Program-made: the position numbers and the translations under genes
Notes under the pieces: model-generated
Told to the model about the DNA's origin: nothing
Databases searched by the model: none
The model's input: only the letters and a program-made list of their open reading frames with translations
Assembly: GCA_027451405.1 (NCBI GenBank)
Contig: DAIDJM010000054.1
Coordinates: 58,315-122,314, forward strand
Source: Acetobacteraceae bacterium
Lineage (GTDB): Bacteria > Pseudomonadota > Alphaproteobacteria > Acetobacterales > Acetobacteraceae
Direction of reading: 5' to 3'
DNA: 64,000 nucleotides
In this document: positions 17,724 to 26,725 of the stretch, one piece after another
Position numbering within the stretch: position 1 is the first letter of the stretch
How the letters are laid out: each line of letters begins with the position of its first letter

Positions 17724-18002
17724 TCGACCGCGCCGCCAGGCAGAGATCCACCTCTGTTGCGTCTGGCGCCTTTCCTTCGAAAGTCGCCGCCGGCCGGCAC
17801 GGCTCTACCCGGAACAAGCTGGCTCCGAAAGGCGCCAGACCCTGCTAGGCTGAATGGATCATGCTGGCGGAACGCCCACTCAACTCATGGAGGATGAGGT
17901 CTGTCCGGCCCCAGCGCCGGAGGCGATCCGGATAAATCGACCCAATCGCACCGAGCGGGTAAGCACCCACCCAACCGGAGGATCCATCCCGTCGGGAGGG
18001 CT

Positions 18003-19160
18003 CTACCGAACCAGGGCCAGAGTTTTCTCGGGTAGTTTCGCCGGAGCGAGGCGCGAGATTTCTCTTTCATAAGCGCCTAGAATCACGTCCCACCGGAAAT
18101 TCCGTGCCGCTTGCGCGCGAGCCACTGCACGCATCTGTGCTGCCAATCGGCTGTCGGACAGCAAAAGCGCGATGTGGGCCGCGCATTGATCGGCGTCTCG
18201 GAAATATAGACCCGCCTCCCCGGCCGTCCAGCGATTGAACGGGTTGTCGTGCGCGATTACCGGATTGCCTGCCCAGAGGGCTTCGACGAGTGACGGGTTG
18301 GTGCCCCCGACACGGTGGCCGTGGAGATAGACTTTGGCATGAAAGCGCAACGAGGACAGCGCCCCGGGGTCATAGACGCAACCGGGGAAGATCACCTCCG
18401 GCCCAGCCGCCTCGCGCACGCGCCGGTGATAATCGTTGCTCGCATCGAGACGGCCGAGCACCACGAGCTGCGCGTCTCGCCTTGAACGCGAGAATGCCTC
18501 CACCATGAGGAGCGTGCCGTTGTCGGGCTCGATCCGTGCGACCACGATGCCATACCGCCCTGGCAATAGCCCGAGAGCCCGAACCGGTGCCTCGGAGGCA
18601 CGCTCGACCGGCGCGGCGCCATAGGGGATCATCACAATGTCGTCGCGCCGGCGGCGGGTCGCCAGATGATCGGCGATCGCGGGATGGTCGGCGACGAGAC
18701 AGTGCGACAGCCAAGCGGCGGCCCACTCGTTGGCCCATAGCCAGGCGCGCTCGCCGGCATTCCATTTCGGACGTTTCCACTCAAGTCCGTCCATGTTCGT
18801 GATCACCGCGCAGCCCCGTAGCCGCAACCAGGCGCTGAAAATGCCCGTGTTGTACCCAAGCACGAGGCAAATTCCGCCGCGCGGTGCCGCGTCGCGGACC
18901 GCATGCCAGTCGAATTCCATCGTGGCTTTGGCGCCACGCGACGTGACTTGCACACGGCGCAGTTCCACCCCGCGCCAGGTTTCGCTCGCATAGCGGCGGC
19001 TCACGTGCTCCACCTCGTCCTGGCAATAGACCACGACATGCCAGCCGCGCGCCGTCATATACAGCGCCAGATGTTGTGCGAAGGTTTCGAAACCCCCGTG
19101 CGAGGCCGGAATGCCACGCGTACCGAGAATGAAAAGAGTACCCCGATGTCCGGCGCCCAT
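18003..19160 (-). CDS. GT4 glycosyltransferase with DUF1972 N-terminal domain
   Basis: 385 residues. The N-terminal block is LFILGTRGIPASHGGFETFA, which is the nucleotide-sugar/acceptor loop of the DUF1972 rhamnosyltransferase-like group (R-G-I-P-A-x-H-G-G-F-E). Then follow CLVLGYNTGIFSAWLRLRG and ITNMDGLEWKRPKWN, typical of this group. The donor half has GIVVARIEPDNGTLLMVEAF and YLHGHRVGGTNPSLVEALWA, then GNPVIAHDNPFNRWTAGEAG. It likely adds a deoxyhexose to a lipid-linked repeat unit. Start 19160 was chosen over an in-frame ATG 21 codons upstream, which would add a Cys/Arg-rich stretch. It is divergent from the next glycosyltransferase (gap of about 150 bp, AT-rich near 19225-19250). Confidence 0.87.
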   Translation of the reverse strand: MGAGHRGTLFILGTRGIPASHGGFETFAQHLALYMTARGWHVVVYCQDEVEHVSRRYASETWRGVELRRVQVTSRGAKATMEFDWHAVRDAAPRGGICLVLGYNTGIFSAWLRLRGCAVITNMDGLEWKRPKWNAGERAWLWANEWAAAWLSHCLVADHPAIADHLATRRRRDDIVMIPYGAAPVERASEAPVRALGLLPGRYGIVVARIEPDNGTLLMVEAFSRSRRDAQLVVLGRLDASNDYHRRVREAAGPEVIFPGCVYDPGALSSLRFHAKVYLHGHRVGGTNPSLVEALWAGNPVIAHDNPFNRWTAGEAGLYFRDADQCAAHIALLLSDSRLAAQMRAVARAQAARNFRWDVILGAYEREISRLAPAKLPEKTLALVR

Positions 19161-19311
19161 GAAACCGCACCTCCGATGAGGCGGACCATAAGGCAGCACC
19201 CGGCACCGATGCGTTCCGGTCACCGATTCTTTATTCTGTAAAAATAACAGTTAGGTGTAGACGCGATACGGCAGTTGATGTGCAACCTTTCAACTTCCTG
19301 TAGGGTATCCG

Positions 19312-20445
19312 GTGTCCTCCTTGCGCGTCACCTGTGTTCATCAGGGGTTCGAGCTCTACGGCTCTGACCGGTGCTTCGCGGAAAGCGTCGCTGCCATGCG
19401 CTCAGCCTTTCCCGATGCGTGCATCACCGTGGTGCTGCCGCGTTCCGGGCCCATACTCGATGCGTTCGCCGGGTGCGATGTTCGGTTCGCGTTCGAGCCA
19501 CTCTGGGTACTCCGTCGGCGCGAACTCGCGCGGCTGGCCACAACCGGCCTCGCCATGCTGGCTCCCTCGGTCGCGCGCGCCGCGCGCCGCTTCGCGGCGA
19601 GCGACCTCGTCTTCATCAACACGAGTGTGGTCGCGGACTATCTGCTCGCCGCACACCGCTTTCCCGGCCGCGCCATCCTGCACATCCATGAAATACCCGA
19701 AGGCGCCACGCGCATCGTGCTGCGCATGCTGGCGCAATTCAGCCGCGCCCGTACCATTTTCAACTCCCGCGCGACACGGCAGGCTTTCGATCCGGCCGGT
19801 CTCTGGAACGGCGCCGTCATTTATAACGGCATCGATGGGCCGCCTTCGCCCGCGCCTCTTACCTACGACGGCAACCGTCCGCTCCGGATCCTGTTGCTAG
19901 GCCGCATCAACCGCGTGAAGGGACAGGAAGTGCTGCTCGAGGCCCTGGCGCGCCTGCCCGCCGCGCTTCGTGATCGCGTCCGCGTCCGCATGGCAGGCGG
20001 CGCCTTCGAAAACCCGGCGCGCGAAGCGGCCCTCGCCGCCGCCATCGAGCAGGCCGGGCTCGCAGCCCATGTCACGCTCGAACCCTTCGCGCCCGATCCG
20101 ACCCCGCTCTACCAGTGGGCGGACATCGTGGCCGTACCCTCGCGCCTGCCGGAATCGCTTGGCCGCGTCGCCATTGAAGCCATGGCGCATGGCCGTCCGG
20201 CACTCGCCTCGCGGATCGGCGGCCTCGCCGAAACCGTGGAACCCGGTGTGAGCGGCTGGCTCGTTCCGCCCGGCGATGCCGTGGCTTTGGCACACGAAAT
20301 CGAAACCATCCTGCTGGCGCCGGACGCCTGGCGATGCTTCCCGCAGGCGGCGCGCGCCCGCTACGAAGCGCTGTTCAGCGCGCACGCTGCGCGCCAGGCA
20401 ATCGCGTCCTTCGTGGCCGAAACAGTGGCTTCCGCCCGCGCATGA
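19312..20445 (+). CDS. GT4 glycosyltransferase
   Basis: 377 residues, GTG start. A GT-B fold: N-terminal VTCVHQGFELYGSDRCFAES with the conserved Y-G-S-D acceptor loop, then LVFINTSVVADYLLAAHRFP. The donor domain starts LRILLLGRINRVKGQEVLLE and has ADIVAVPSRLPESLGRVAIE, then MAHGRPALASRIGGLAETVE, which is the E-x7-E region. It probably adds a sugar to the lipid-linked repeat unit in the cytoplasm. A weak ribosome site (TGTAGGG) lies 5-8 bases upstream. The stop overlaps the flippase start by 4 bp (ATGA at 20442-20445). Confidence 0.87.
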   Translation: MSSLRVTCVHQGFELYGSDRCFAESVAAMRSAFPDACITVVLPRSGPILDAFAGCDVRFAFEPLWVLRRRELARLATTGLAMLAPSVARAARRFAASDLVFINTSVVADYLLAAHRFPGRAILHIHEIPEGATRIVLRMLAQFSRARTIFNSRATRQAFDPAGLWNGAVIYNGIDGPPSPAPLTYDGNRPLRILLLGRINRVKGQEVLLEALARLPAALRDRVRVRMAGGAFENPAREAALAAAIEQAGLAAHVTLEPFAPDPTPLYQWADIVAVPSRLPESLGRVAIEAMAHGRPALASRIGGLAETVEPGVSGWLVPPGDAVALAHEIETILLAPDAWRCFPQAARARYEALFSAHAARQAIASFVAETVASARA

Positions 20446-21749
20446 CCTTTACCGCCCTTTCCCGCCGCGGCTTCTCGCTGGCTCTCACCTTTGCCGGCGA
20501 GGCCACACAGAGCCTGCTTCATTTCGCCCTCAATATCGCTCTGCTCCGCCGTCTGCCGCCGGTGAGCTACGGCGCCTTCGCGATCGTCATGCTGATCGGC
20601 GGCATCGCACTGACCTACATCCGCGCGGTGGCGGCGATGCCTGCCAGCCTGGCCATCGGCCGAAGCCGCTCGCGCTCTGCTGCCGCCTTGCACGAAATCC
20701 TGTTCGGCTCGGCCGCCTGCCTGCTCGCCCTCCTGATCGCCGGCGCCACCGTTCCGGCCGCCTATTACTGGCTTGGCGTGGACGGCATTCCCCCGGCCGG
20801 CTTCCTCGCGGCCTGGTGCGTGCGCAGCTATTTGCGCGCATCCACGCTGGCACAAGGACGGATCGACGCGTCCCTGGTCGGCGACATCACTTTCGCGACG
20901 ACCGGCGCGCTGCTGAGTGCGGGGTTGCTCCTGCGCTTTCCGGCCCACGCGCTCGAGGCCAGTTTCACCGCACTGATGTTCGCCAATTGGCTGGGCAGCG
21001 CCGCGATCCTCGCGGCCCGGCGCGTGCGCCCGCGCCTGATACTGGGCCTGCGCCTGCGCCGCCGCTACCGCCGCCTCGGCGGCCTCCTTTCCTGGTCCGC
21101 GCTCTCCGTGACCGCCACGAACCTGCAAGGCCAGGGCATGGCCATTCTGGTCGCGGCCTTTGCGGGCCCCACGGCCTACGCGCCGATCGCCGCGTCGCTC
21201 GTGCTGTTCGTTCCGATCCGCCTCCTCGGCGTCGCGCTCGCGAACCTCACGCAACCCCAGATCGCGGCCGCTCTCGCGCGCGGACAGACCACCACCATCC
21301 TGCGTGAGAGCGTTCTCTGGTGCGCGCTCGCGGTGATCGGCAGCCTCCTCTACGCGAGCGTTATCCTGCTCGCCTCTCCCTGGCTCGGCGGCGAAATCCT
21401 CCGCACCCCATCGGCGCACCGTGTTCTCGAACTCGCCGCCCTCGTCACGACCGTCGCCACCGCCTCGGTCATGCCGCGCATCGGTCTCGAGGCGCTCGGC
21501 CGTTTCCGGCGCTTCGCTGCGATCAGTCTCGTCTCCGCAACAATCGGCATGGCCGTGACGACGGCGGTGCTGGCGGTCTCGGGCCCGGATTGGGCCTTGC
21601 TGGGCGCGCTCGCCTCGGAAAGCACGCTGCTGCTGTTGGCGTGGTTTGCCATGGCGCGTGCGCTGATGCCGGTTCGTCCGCCGATCCGCCGCGCGGCACC
21701 CCAGGCGACTGCCCTAACCCGACCAGGCAAATCGGCGGTGTTCAAGTAG
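20442..21749 (+). CDS. Polysaccharide flippase (Wzx-like, MOP superfamily)
   Basis: 435 residues with about twelve to fourteen hydrophobic segments. The first helix region GFSLALTFAGEATQSLLHFA, then NIALLRRLPPVSYGAFAIVM, is typical of Wzx/RfbX-type exporters (the Y-G-x-F-A motif after TM1). Charged loops separate helix pairs. It should move undecaprenyl-linked repeat units to the periplasmic face, completing a Wzx-Wzy set with the VpsF-like polymerase and the Wzz-like copolymerase. Translationally coupled to the upstream glycosyltransferase. A longer in-frame start (20334) lies inside the upstream gene and is not credible. The last about 20 residues are Pro/Arg-rich and hydrophilic. Confidence 0.85.
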   Translation: MTFTALSRRGFSLALTFAGEATQSLLHFALNIALLRRLPPVSYGAFAIVMLIGGIALTYIRAVAAMPASLAIGRSRSRSAAALHEILFGSAACLLALLIAGATVPAAYYWLGVDGIPPAGFLAAWCVRSYLRASTLAQGRIDASLVGDITFATTGALLSAGLLLRFPAHALEASFTALMFANWLGSAAILAARRVRPRLILGLRLRRRYRRLGGLLSWSALSVTATNLQGQGMAILVAAFAGPTAYAPIAASLVLFVPIRLLGVALANLTQPQIAAALARGQTTTILRESVLWCALAVIGSLLYASVILLASPWLGGEILRTPSAHRVLELAALVTTVATASVMPRIGLEALGRFRRFAAISLVSATIGMAVTTAVLAVSGPDWALLGALASESTLLLLAWFAMARALMPVRPPIRRAAPQATALTRPGKSAVFK

Positions 21750-21762
21750 CGGCCACAAGTTT

Positions 21763-21798
21763 AGCAAGGCCCATGCGCCTAGCAAGGCCCATGCGTCG
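21763..21798 (+). repeat. Tandem 18-bp near-duplication over a start codon
   Basis: Two copies of AGCAAGGCCCATGCG (21763-21777 and 21781-21795), 18 bp apart, each carrying an ATG in the same frame (21773 and 21791). The duplication gives the downstream membrane-protein gene two possible starts with identical upstream context. Confidence 0.7.
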
Positions 21799-22444
21799 CG
21801 AACCGGCCCTGCCCGCTATCGCCGCCGCTCTCGCGCTTAATGCCGGACTGGCGGGCGCTGTATTCGCCGGGTTCGGCGCCGGCCATCGCGGTACCGTGAT
21901 CGCCCTGCAATTGACCGCGCGCGCCGCCTTCCTCTGTTTCCTCCCGGCCTACATCGCCGGTCCGCTGGCAATCTGGCTCGGACCGCGCCTGCATCCGCTC
22001 CGGCGCCAGGCCCGCACCTTCGGGCTTGCATTCGCCGCGGCCGAAACAATCCACCTGCTGCTGGTCGCCTGGCTCTGCTGGATCGGCCATACGCCGCCGC
22101 TGGCCACCTTCGTGGTTTTCGGCGTCGCCGCCGCCTGGGTCGCCTGGCTGGCCGCTCTTTCCTTCACCACGCTTCCCCTCTCCGGCTGGCTCTGGTGGAG
22201 CGCCCGGCGGATCGGCGCGAATTACATCGCGTTTGCGTTCCTTGTCGATTTCAGCGCGACCGATCCATTCCGTAATGCCAAGGGCCTGATTTTCTATCTG
22301 CCCTTCGCCAGCCTCTCCGCGGCCGCTATCCTCCTGTCGCTGATCACCACCCTGCGCCGGGCGGCTCCCGGGTTTCGTGTGAACCGGCCCATGACTGTTC
22401 CCCCCGGCGGCCCGGCCTCTGCCCGGGGCAAGCTCCGCCTCTAG
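21773..22444 (+). CDS. Membrane protein, ferric-reductase-like transmembrane domain
   Basis: 223 residues (217 from the second ATG). About six hydrophobic segments are seen: ALAAALALNAGLAGAVFAGF-like helix 1, a helix with TARAAFLCFLPAYIAGPLAI, then ARTFGLAFAAAETIHLLLVA. The last contains a histidine in a membrane helix after an Arg-rich loop, as in ferric-reductase/YedZ-like haem membrane proteins. The normal second pair of histidines is not obvious, so the haem role is uncertain. The extreme C terminus (PPGGPASARGKLRL) resembles the dispersed GC-rich hairpin repeat of this genome read in frame, so the 3' end may have been shaped by repeat insertion. No operon partner is evident, although it lies 23 bp after the flippase. 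Confidence 0.55.
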   Translation: MRLARPMRREPALPAIAAALALNAGLAGAVFAGFGAGHRGTVIALQLTARAAFLCFLPAYIAGPLAIWLGPRLHPLRRQARTFGLAFAAAETIHLLLVAWLCWIGHTPPLATFVVFGVAAAWVAWLAALSFTTLPLSGWLWWSARRIGANYIAFAFLVDFSATDPFRNAKGLIFYLPFASLSAAAILLSLITTLRRAAPGFRVNRPMTVPPGGPASARGKLRL

Positions 22445-22649
22445 GGCCCCGGACTCCCCCCACGGCGCGACCCGCCCTGCCCCGCGCGGATCCCTCAAAG
22501 TCATGCGGTCCAGAGCCTTTCAGTCCCTGCGTCTCGTGGGCGGAGCCGGACCGGGGGAGGCCGCCATCTCAACCACGCGCGCGCCGCGCCACAGGCCGAG
22601 GCAGCCGCCCTCGCTACCCGCCGCGGGCAAACCCTGCTCTAATTCGCCG

Positions 22650-24554
22650 ATGACCTGGTCCGATACCGACAAGCGCCTGGGGATGGACCGCCCGATCCAC
22701 CGGCGCGACTTTCTTCAGGGCGCTGCTTTCGCCGGCGCCGCCGCGATGTTGCCCGACCCCGGCGCCATGCCCGCGCCGCAGGATCGCCCCGGCTATTATC
22801 CGCCGGCGCTCACCGGCCTGCGCGGCAGTCATCCTGGCAGTTTCGAAGCCGCGCACGCCCTGCGCGACGGCACGTTCTGGAAATCCGCCCCCGCACCGGA
22901 GCGCGGCGACGGTCCCTACGACCTCGTCGTGGTCGGCGGCGGCATCAGCGGGCTGGCCGCTGCCCTGTTCTATCGCGACTCTCATCCAGGCGCGCGCATC
23001 CTGATCCTCGAAAATCACGACGATGTCGGCGGTCACGCGAAGCGCAACGAATTTCGCGAGGATGGCCGGCTCGAACTGATGAACGGCGGCACGCTGGAAA
23101 TCGACAGCCCGCGCCCTTACAGCCACGTCGCCGACGGGTTAATCCGCCGCCTCGGCATCGACCCGCCCGCACTCGAAGAACGCTGTGCAAACCAGGCCTT
23201 CTATGAAAAGCAGGGGCTCCGCCGCAGCATCTTCTTCGACCGCGAGACCTTTGGCGCCGACCACCTCGCGGTCGGGTATGGCAACCGCCCCTGGCCCGAA
23301 TTGCTCGCCGGCGCGCCGCTCAGCGCCCGCGCCAAAGCCGACATCGCGCGTATCTGGGAAGCGAAGATCGACTACCTTCCCGGGCTTTCTTCGAGCGCCA
23401 AGAAGGATGCGCTGTCGCGCATCAGCTACACCGACTTCCTGGTGAAAATCGCGAAATGCGATCCGGAGGTGGTGCCCTTCTTCCGCGCGATCACGCAGGA
23501 GGAATGGGGCGTCGGCGCGGATGCGGTTTCCGCCCTCGATGTCTGGGGCTTCGGCGCGTGGGGCGAAAATCAGCCCGGTTTCACCGGCATGGGCCTCAAA
23601 CCCGGCTCGGCGCCACGCATGGGCAACACGCCGGCCGGCTATGCCGACGGCAGCTCCTATACGTTTCACTTCCCGGACGGCAATGCCACGATCGCCCGGC
23701 TTCTGGTGCGTGCCCTGCTTCCCTCAGCTCTTCCGGGTCACAGCGCAGACGACGCCGTCCTCGCACAGCTCGATTATGCGCGCCTCGATCAACCGTCCGG
23801 CAATGTCCGGATCCGCCTCTCCAGCATCGTCGTCGGCGCGCGCAACGTGTCGAACGGTGTTGACATCGTCTATACCCGCCAGGGCACCCTTCGTCGTGTG
23901 CAGGCCCGCGATTGCATCCTGGCCTGCTACAATATGATGATTCCCTATCTCTGCCCCGACATGCCGGCGGCACAGAAGGAAGCGCTCCACTACCTCGTGA
24001 AGATTCCGCTCGTCTATTCCAGCGTCGCCATCCGCAATTGGCGCGCATTCGATAAGCTGAAGACTTCCTGGGTCTACAGCCCCGGCGGCTACCACGTGAT
24101 GTTCCGCCTCAACCCATGGACCAAAATCGGCGGCTACACGAGCGTCGGCTCGCCAGACGAACCCGTGCTCGTCTGGATGGTGCGCAATCCCTGTTCCCCC
24201 GGCCTCGACGAACGCTCGCAACATCGCATCGGCCGCGCCAATATCCTCGCCACCAGCTTCGAAACCTTCGAGCGCAACATCCGCGACCAGCTCGGGCGGG
24301 CGCTTGGGCCCGGCGGCTTCGACCCCGCGCGCGACATCACCGCCATCACTGTCAATCGCTGGCCGCACGGCTACGCCTACGAATATAATTATCTTTTCGA
24401 TCCAGTCTGGCCACCCGGACAAGCGCCGCACGAAATCGGGCGGGCGCGTTTCGGTCGCATCGCCATCGCGAATTCCGACTCGGGTGCTGCAGCCTATACG
24501 GACTCGGCGATCGACCAGGCATGGCGGGCGGTAAATGACTTGAAAATGGCTTGA
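22650..24554 (+). CDS. Tat-exported FAD-dependent oxidoreductase, spermidine-dehydrogenase-like
   Basis: 634 residues. A twin-arginine leader is visible (HRRDFLQGAAFAGAAAM, residues 18-34), followed by the FAD Rossmann motif VVVGGGISGLAAALFYRD at residues 93-110 and ILENHDDVGGHAKRNEF, the GGH region of the amine-oxidase-like family. The substrate domain contains SYTDFLVKIAKCDPE, and the C-terminal FAD segment GRIAIANSDSGAAAYTDSAI completes the fold. The length and the Tat signal match the SpdH-like periplasmic spermidine dehydrogenase group; the amine substrate is not proven. Start 22650 places the RR motif near the N terminus; the in-frame upstream ATG at 22503 does not. It is followed by an AT-rich hairpin at 24559-24582. 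Confidence 0.75.
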   Translation: MTWSDTDKRLGMDRPIHRRDFLQGAAFAGAAAMLPDPGAMPAPQDRPGYYPPALTGLRGSHPGSFEAAHALRDGTFWKSAPAPERGDGPYDLVVVGGGISGLAAALFYRDSHPGARILILENHDDVGGHAKRNEFREDGRLELMNGGTLEIDSPRPYSHVADGLIRRLGIDPPALEERCANQAFYEKQGLRRSIFFDRETFGADHLAVGYGNRPWPELLAGAPLSARAKADIARIWEAKIDYLPGLSSSAKKDALSRISYTDFLVKIAKCDPEVVPFFRAITQEEWGVGADAVSALDVWGFGAWGENQPGFTGMGLKPGSAPRMGNTPAGYADGSSYTFHFPDGNATIARLLVRALLPSALPGHSADDAVLAQLDYARLDQPSGNVRIRLSSIVVGARNVSNGVDIVYTRQGTLRRVQARDCILACYNMMIPYLCPDMPAAQKEALHYLVKIPLVYSSVAIRNWRAFDKLKTSWVYSPGGYHVMFRLNPWTKIGGYTSVGSPDEPVLVWMVRNPCSPGLDERSQHRIGRANILATSFETFERNIRDQLGRALGPGGFDPARDITAITVNRWPHGYAYEYNYLFDPVWPPGQAPHEIGRARFGRIAIANSDSGAAAYTDSAIDQAWRAVNDLKMA

Positions 24555-24558
24555 GATT

Positions 24559-24582
24559 CTTCTTTTTCTGAAGAAAAAGAAG
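24559..24582 (+). terminator. AT-rich hairpin, probable terminator
   Basis: CTTCTTTTTC-TGAA-GAAAAAGAAG: a perfect 10-bp stem with a 4-base loop starting 4 bp after the oxidoreductase stop. A similar nested AT-rich hairpin occurs at 53524-53566, so this is a recurrent element in an otherwise GC-rich genome. Confidence 0.6.
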
Positions 24583-24682
24583 CAAAAAGACTTTTTCGTG
24601 TTGGACTTTGCCTGCCAGTCACTTTGTCCTATACGGCTAAGGCTTTTTGGTTTTCCAGAAGAAGAACAACGAGCGCGGAACC

Positions 24683-25012
24683 ATGACCCCGGAAGAATTC
24701 CAAGCCCTCGACATCCGCGTTGGCACCATCGTCGACGCCCAGCCCTTCCCCGAAGCCAAAAAGCCCGCATTCCGGCTATGGATCGATTTCGGCGGAACGC
24801 TCGGCACCAAGACGTCGTCCGCCCAGATCACCACCCACTATAAATGCGACCAGCTCATCGGCCGCCAGATCTGCGCCGTCGTAAACTTCCCGCCCCGGAA
24901 AATCGGCCCGTTTGTCAGCGAGGTTCTGACGCTTGGACTGCCTTGCGAAAACGGCGAAGTCGTCCTGATCCGCCCCGACTTCAAAGTCCCGGACGGCGGG
25001 AGACTCTATTGA
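24683..25012 (+). CDS. csaA: tRNA-binding chaperone-like protein CsaA
   Basis: 109 residues, the full length of CsaA/YgjH-type proteins. The OB-fold EMAP/tRNA-binding domain is clear: FQALDIRVGTIVDAQPFPEA, then RLWIDFGGTLGTKTSSAQIT, IGRQICAVVNFPPRKIGPFV and SEVLTLGLPCENGEVVLI. CsaA binds tRNA or helps protein export in Bacillus; its role in proteobacteria is not settled. A ribosome-site-like GAGCGCGGA precedes the ATG; an in-frame upstream start (24647) lies in AT-rich non-coding-like DNA. Its stop overlaps the TTG start of the transporter gene (TTGA at 25009-25012). Confidence 0.9.
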   Translation: MTPEEFQALDIRVGTIVDAQPFPEAKKPAFRLWIDFGGTLGTKTSSAQITTHYKCDQLIGRQICAVVNFPPRKIGPFVSEVLTLGLPCENGEVVLIRPDFKVPDGGRLY

Positions 25013-26241
25013 GCGAAGCGGCCCGGGCCGTCGCCGCTCCCCGGCTGCGCGGACGCCTCCCGCTCCTGCTCGGCTTCCTCTCCGCGGTCGGCCCGCTTTC
25101 GATCGACATGTATCTGCCGGCCTTCCCAGCGATCGAACGCGAGTTCCACGCGGCTCCCGGCGCCGCGCAAATCACCCTGGCCACCTGGATCCTTGGCCTG
25201 TCGATCGGCCAGTTGCTGATTGGTGCGATCGCCGACCGTTTCGGCCGCCGCCTGCCCTTGCTGCTGGGCACCACGCTCTACGCGTTTGCCTCGGCGGGCT
25301 GCGCGCTTTCACCCAGCATCCCCGTGCTCGCCGTCTGCCGCTTCGTCGCCGCGATCGGCGCCTCGGCGAGCATGATCGTGCCACGCGCGATCGTGCGCGA
25401 CGTGGCAGAAGGTCACGAAGCCGCGCGTCTGATGACGCGCCTCATTCTGATCCTCGGCGCCGCCCCGATTCTCGCGCCGTCACTCGGCGGAATGATCCTG
25501 AGCTTCGCCACCTGGCGCGACATTTTCTGGATCACGACGGCCTACGGCGCGCTCGGCGCGACCCTCGCGGGCCTCTTCCTCCCCGACACGCTGCATCGCC
25601 ACCACCGGGTGCGCCTCCATCTCCCGACGCAGCTCGACCGCTACCGCATCATCCTCACCGATCGCGGTTTCCTGAGCCACGCGCTGATGCTCGCGTTCCT
25701 CGCCTTCGCACTCTTCGCCTATCTCGGCGGCATGCCCACCACCTTCATCGTGCATTTCCACCTGACACCCCGCGCTTTCGCGCTGGTATTCGGCGGCATA
25801 GCGGCCGGCTACATTCTTGTATCGCAACTGAATATGCGGCTTGTTTCCCGCCTTGGCCTCTCGGGCACGCTCACTCTCACGAGCACGGTCTATCTGAGTC
25901 TGCTGCTGCTCTTCCTGGCACTCGCCTGGTTCGGCATCGGCGGCCCGATCGCGATCGCGCTCGTGCTCGCCGCGGCTCAGGCCACCACCGGCTGCATCGG
26001 CCCCACCGCCACGGTCGGCGCGCTCACCCGGCACGCCGCGCACGCCGGCAGCGCCTCCGCCATGCTCGGCACATTGCAATTTTTGATCGGCTCCAGCAGC
26101 GGCTTTCTCATCGCATGGCTCACCGACGGCACGCCGGTGCCGATGGCTGGCCTCATGGCAGCCGGCGCGCTCGCCCTCAAGCTCGCCGATCTCTGGCGTC
26201 CTGCCGAGCCGCACCAAAACCCGATGCCGCGCCCCGCGTAA
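25009..26241 (+). CDS. Bcr/CflA-type MFS drug efflux transporter
   Basis: 410 residues from TTG 25009. Twelve hydrophobic segments of the major facilitator superfamily are seen. The Bcr/CflA signature is clear: LLLGFLSAVGPLSIDMYLPA in TM1, then WILGLSIGQLLIGAIADRFG with the loop motif A (G-x-x-A-D-R-x-G-R-R) between TM2 and TM3. TM4/5 carry FVAAIGASASMIVPRAIVRD. It likely exports small drugs or amino acids at the inner membrane by proton antiport. The TTGA overlap with csaA indicates coupling and identifies the start; an open frame extends back to 24844 but lies inside csaA. Substrate unknown. Confidence 0.88.
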   Translation: MSEAARAVAAPRLRGRLPLLLGFLSAVGPLSIDMYLPAFPAIEREFHAAPGAAQITLATWILGLSIGQLLIGAIADRFGRRLPLLLGTTLYAFASAGCALSPSIPVLAVCRFVAAIGASASMIVPRAIVRDVAEGHEAARLMTRLILILGAAPILAPSLGGMILSFATWRDIFWITTAYGALGATLAGLFLPDTLHRHHRVRLHLPTQLDRYRIILTDRGFLSHALMLAFLAFALFAYLGGMPTTFIVHFHLTPRAFALVFGGIAAGYILVSQLNMRLVSRLGLSGTLTLTSTVYLSLLLLFLALAWFGIGGPIAIALVLAAAQATTGCIGPTATVGALTRHAAHAGSASAMLGTLQFLIGSSSGFLIAWLTDGTPVPMAGLMAAGALALKLADLWRPAEPHQNPMPRPA

Positions 26242-26272
26242 ACGGCCTGTGTTCCTCGAGCGGAGGCATTCC

Positions 26273-26725
26273 ATGGGCCTTTTCGAAGAAGCCGTGCCGG
26301 GCGGCGTCGGCAAACCCTTGGCGGTCGCGATCGGCGCGCTGTTGGTCGGCAAGATGATGGGCGGCCTCGGCTCCGGCCGCCAGCCTGCGCAAAACGCCTC
26401 CGGCACGCCGGAAGTCCAATATGGCCATGGCGGCTCGAACCTCTCCGGCCTGCTCGACAAGATCGCCGGCGCCGGTCACGAACAGACCGTGCAATCCTGG
26501 CTCGGCAACGGTTCCAACCAACCGATCGAGCCGCAGGCGCTCCATTCGGCGCTTGGTCAAACCACGGTGGCCGAGCTCGCACAACACGCCGGCATGAGCG
26601 AGCAGCAATTGCTCTCCGAACTCTCCCGGGTGCTCCCCGGCATCATCGACCGCCTCACACCGAACGGCCGCGTCCCGGGGGATTCGGAAGTCGCCGGTAT
26701 GCTGTCGAACCGTCCACGGTCGTAA
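26273..26725 (+). CDS. YidB-family (DUF937) protein
   Basis: 150 residues. The N terminus is MGLFEEAVPGGVGKPLAVAI with a short hydrophobic stretch, followed by a Gly-rich linker (about residues 25-60) and the conserved block LSGLLDKIAGAGHEQTVQSW, then GNGSNQPIEPQALHSALGQT and LAQHAGMSEQQLLSELSRVL, which is the DUF937/YidB pattern. The function of the family is unknown. Start 26273 has a good GCGGAGG ribosome site 6-7 bases upstream, better than the in-frame GTG at 26249. The 3' half overlaps on paper with a convergent open frame (26557-27096), which is discussed as a possible frameshift. It stands 31 bp after the MFS gene. Confidence 0.85.
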   Translation: MGLFEEAVPGGVGKPLAVAIGALLVGKMMGGLGSGRQPAQNASGTPEVQYGHGGSNLSGLLDKIAGAGHEQTVQSWLGNGSNQPIEPQALHSALGQTTVAELAQHAGMSEQQLLSELSRVLPGIIDRLTPNGRVPGDSEVAGMLSNRPRS

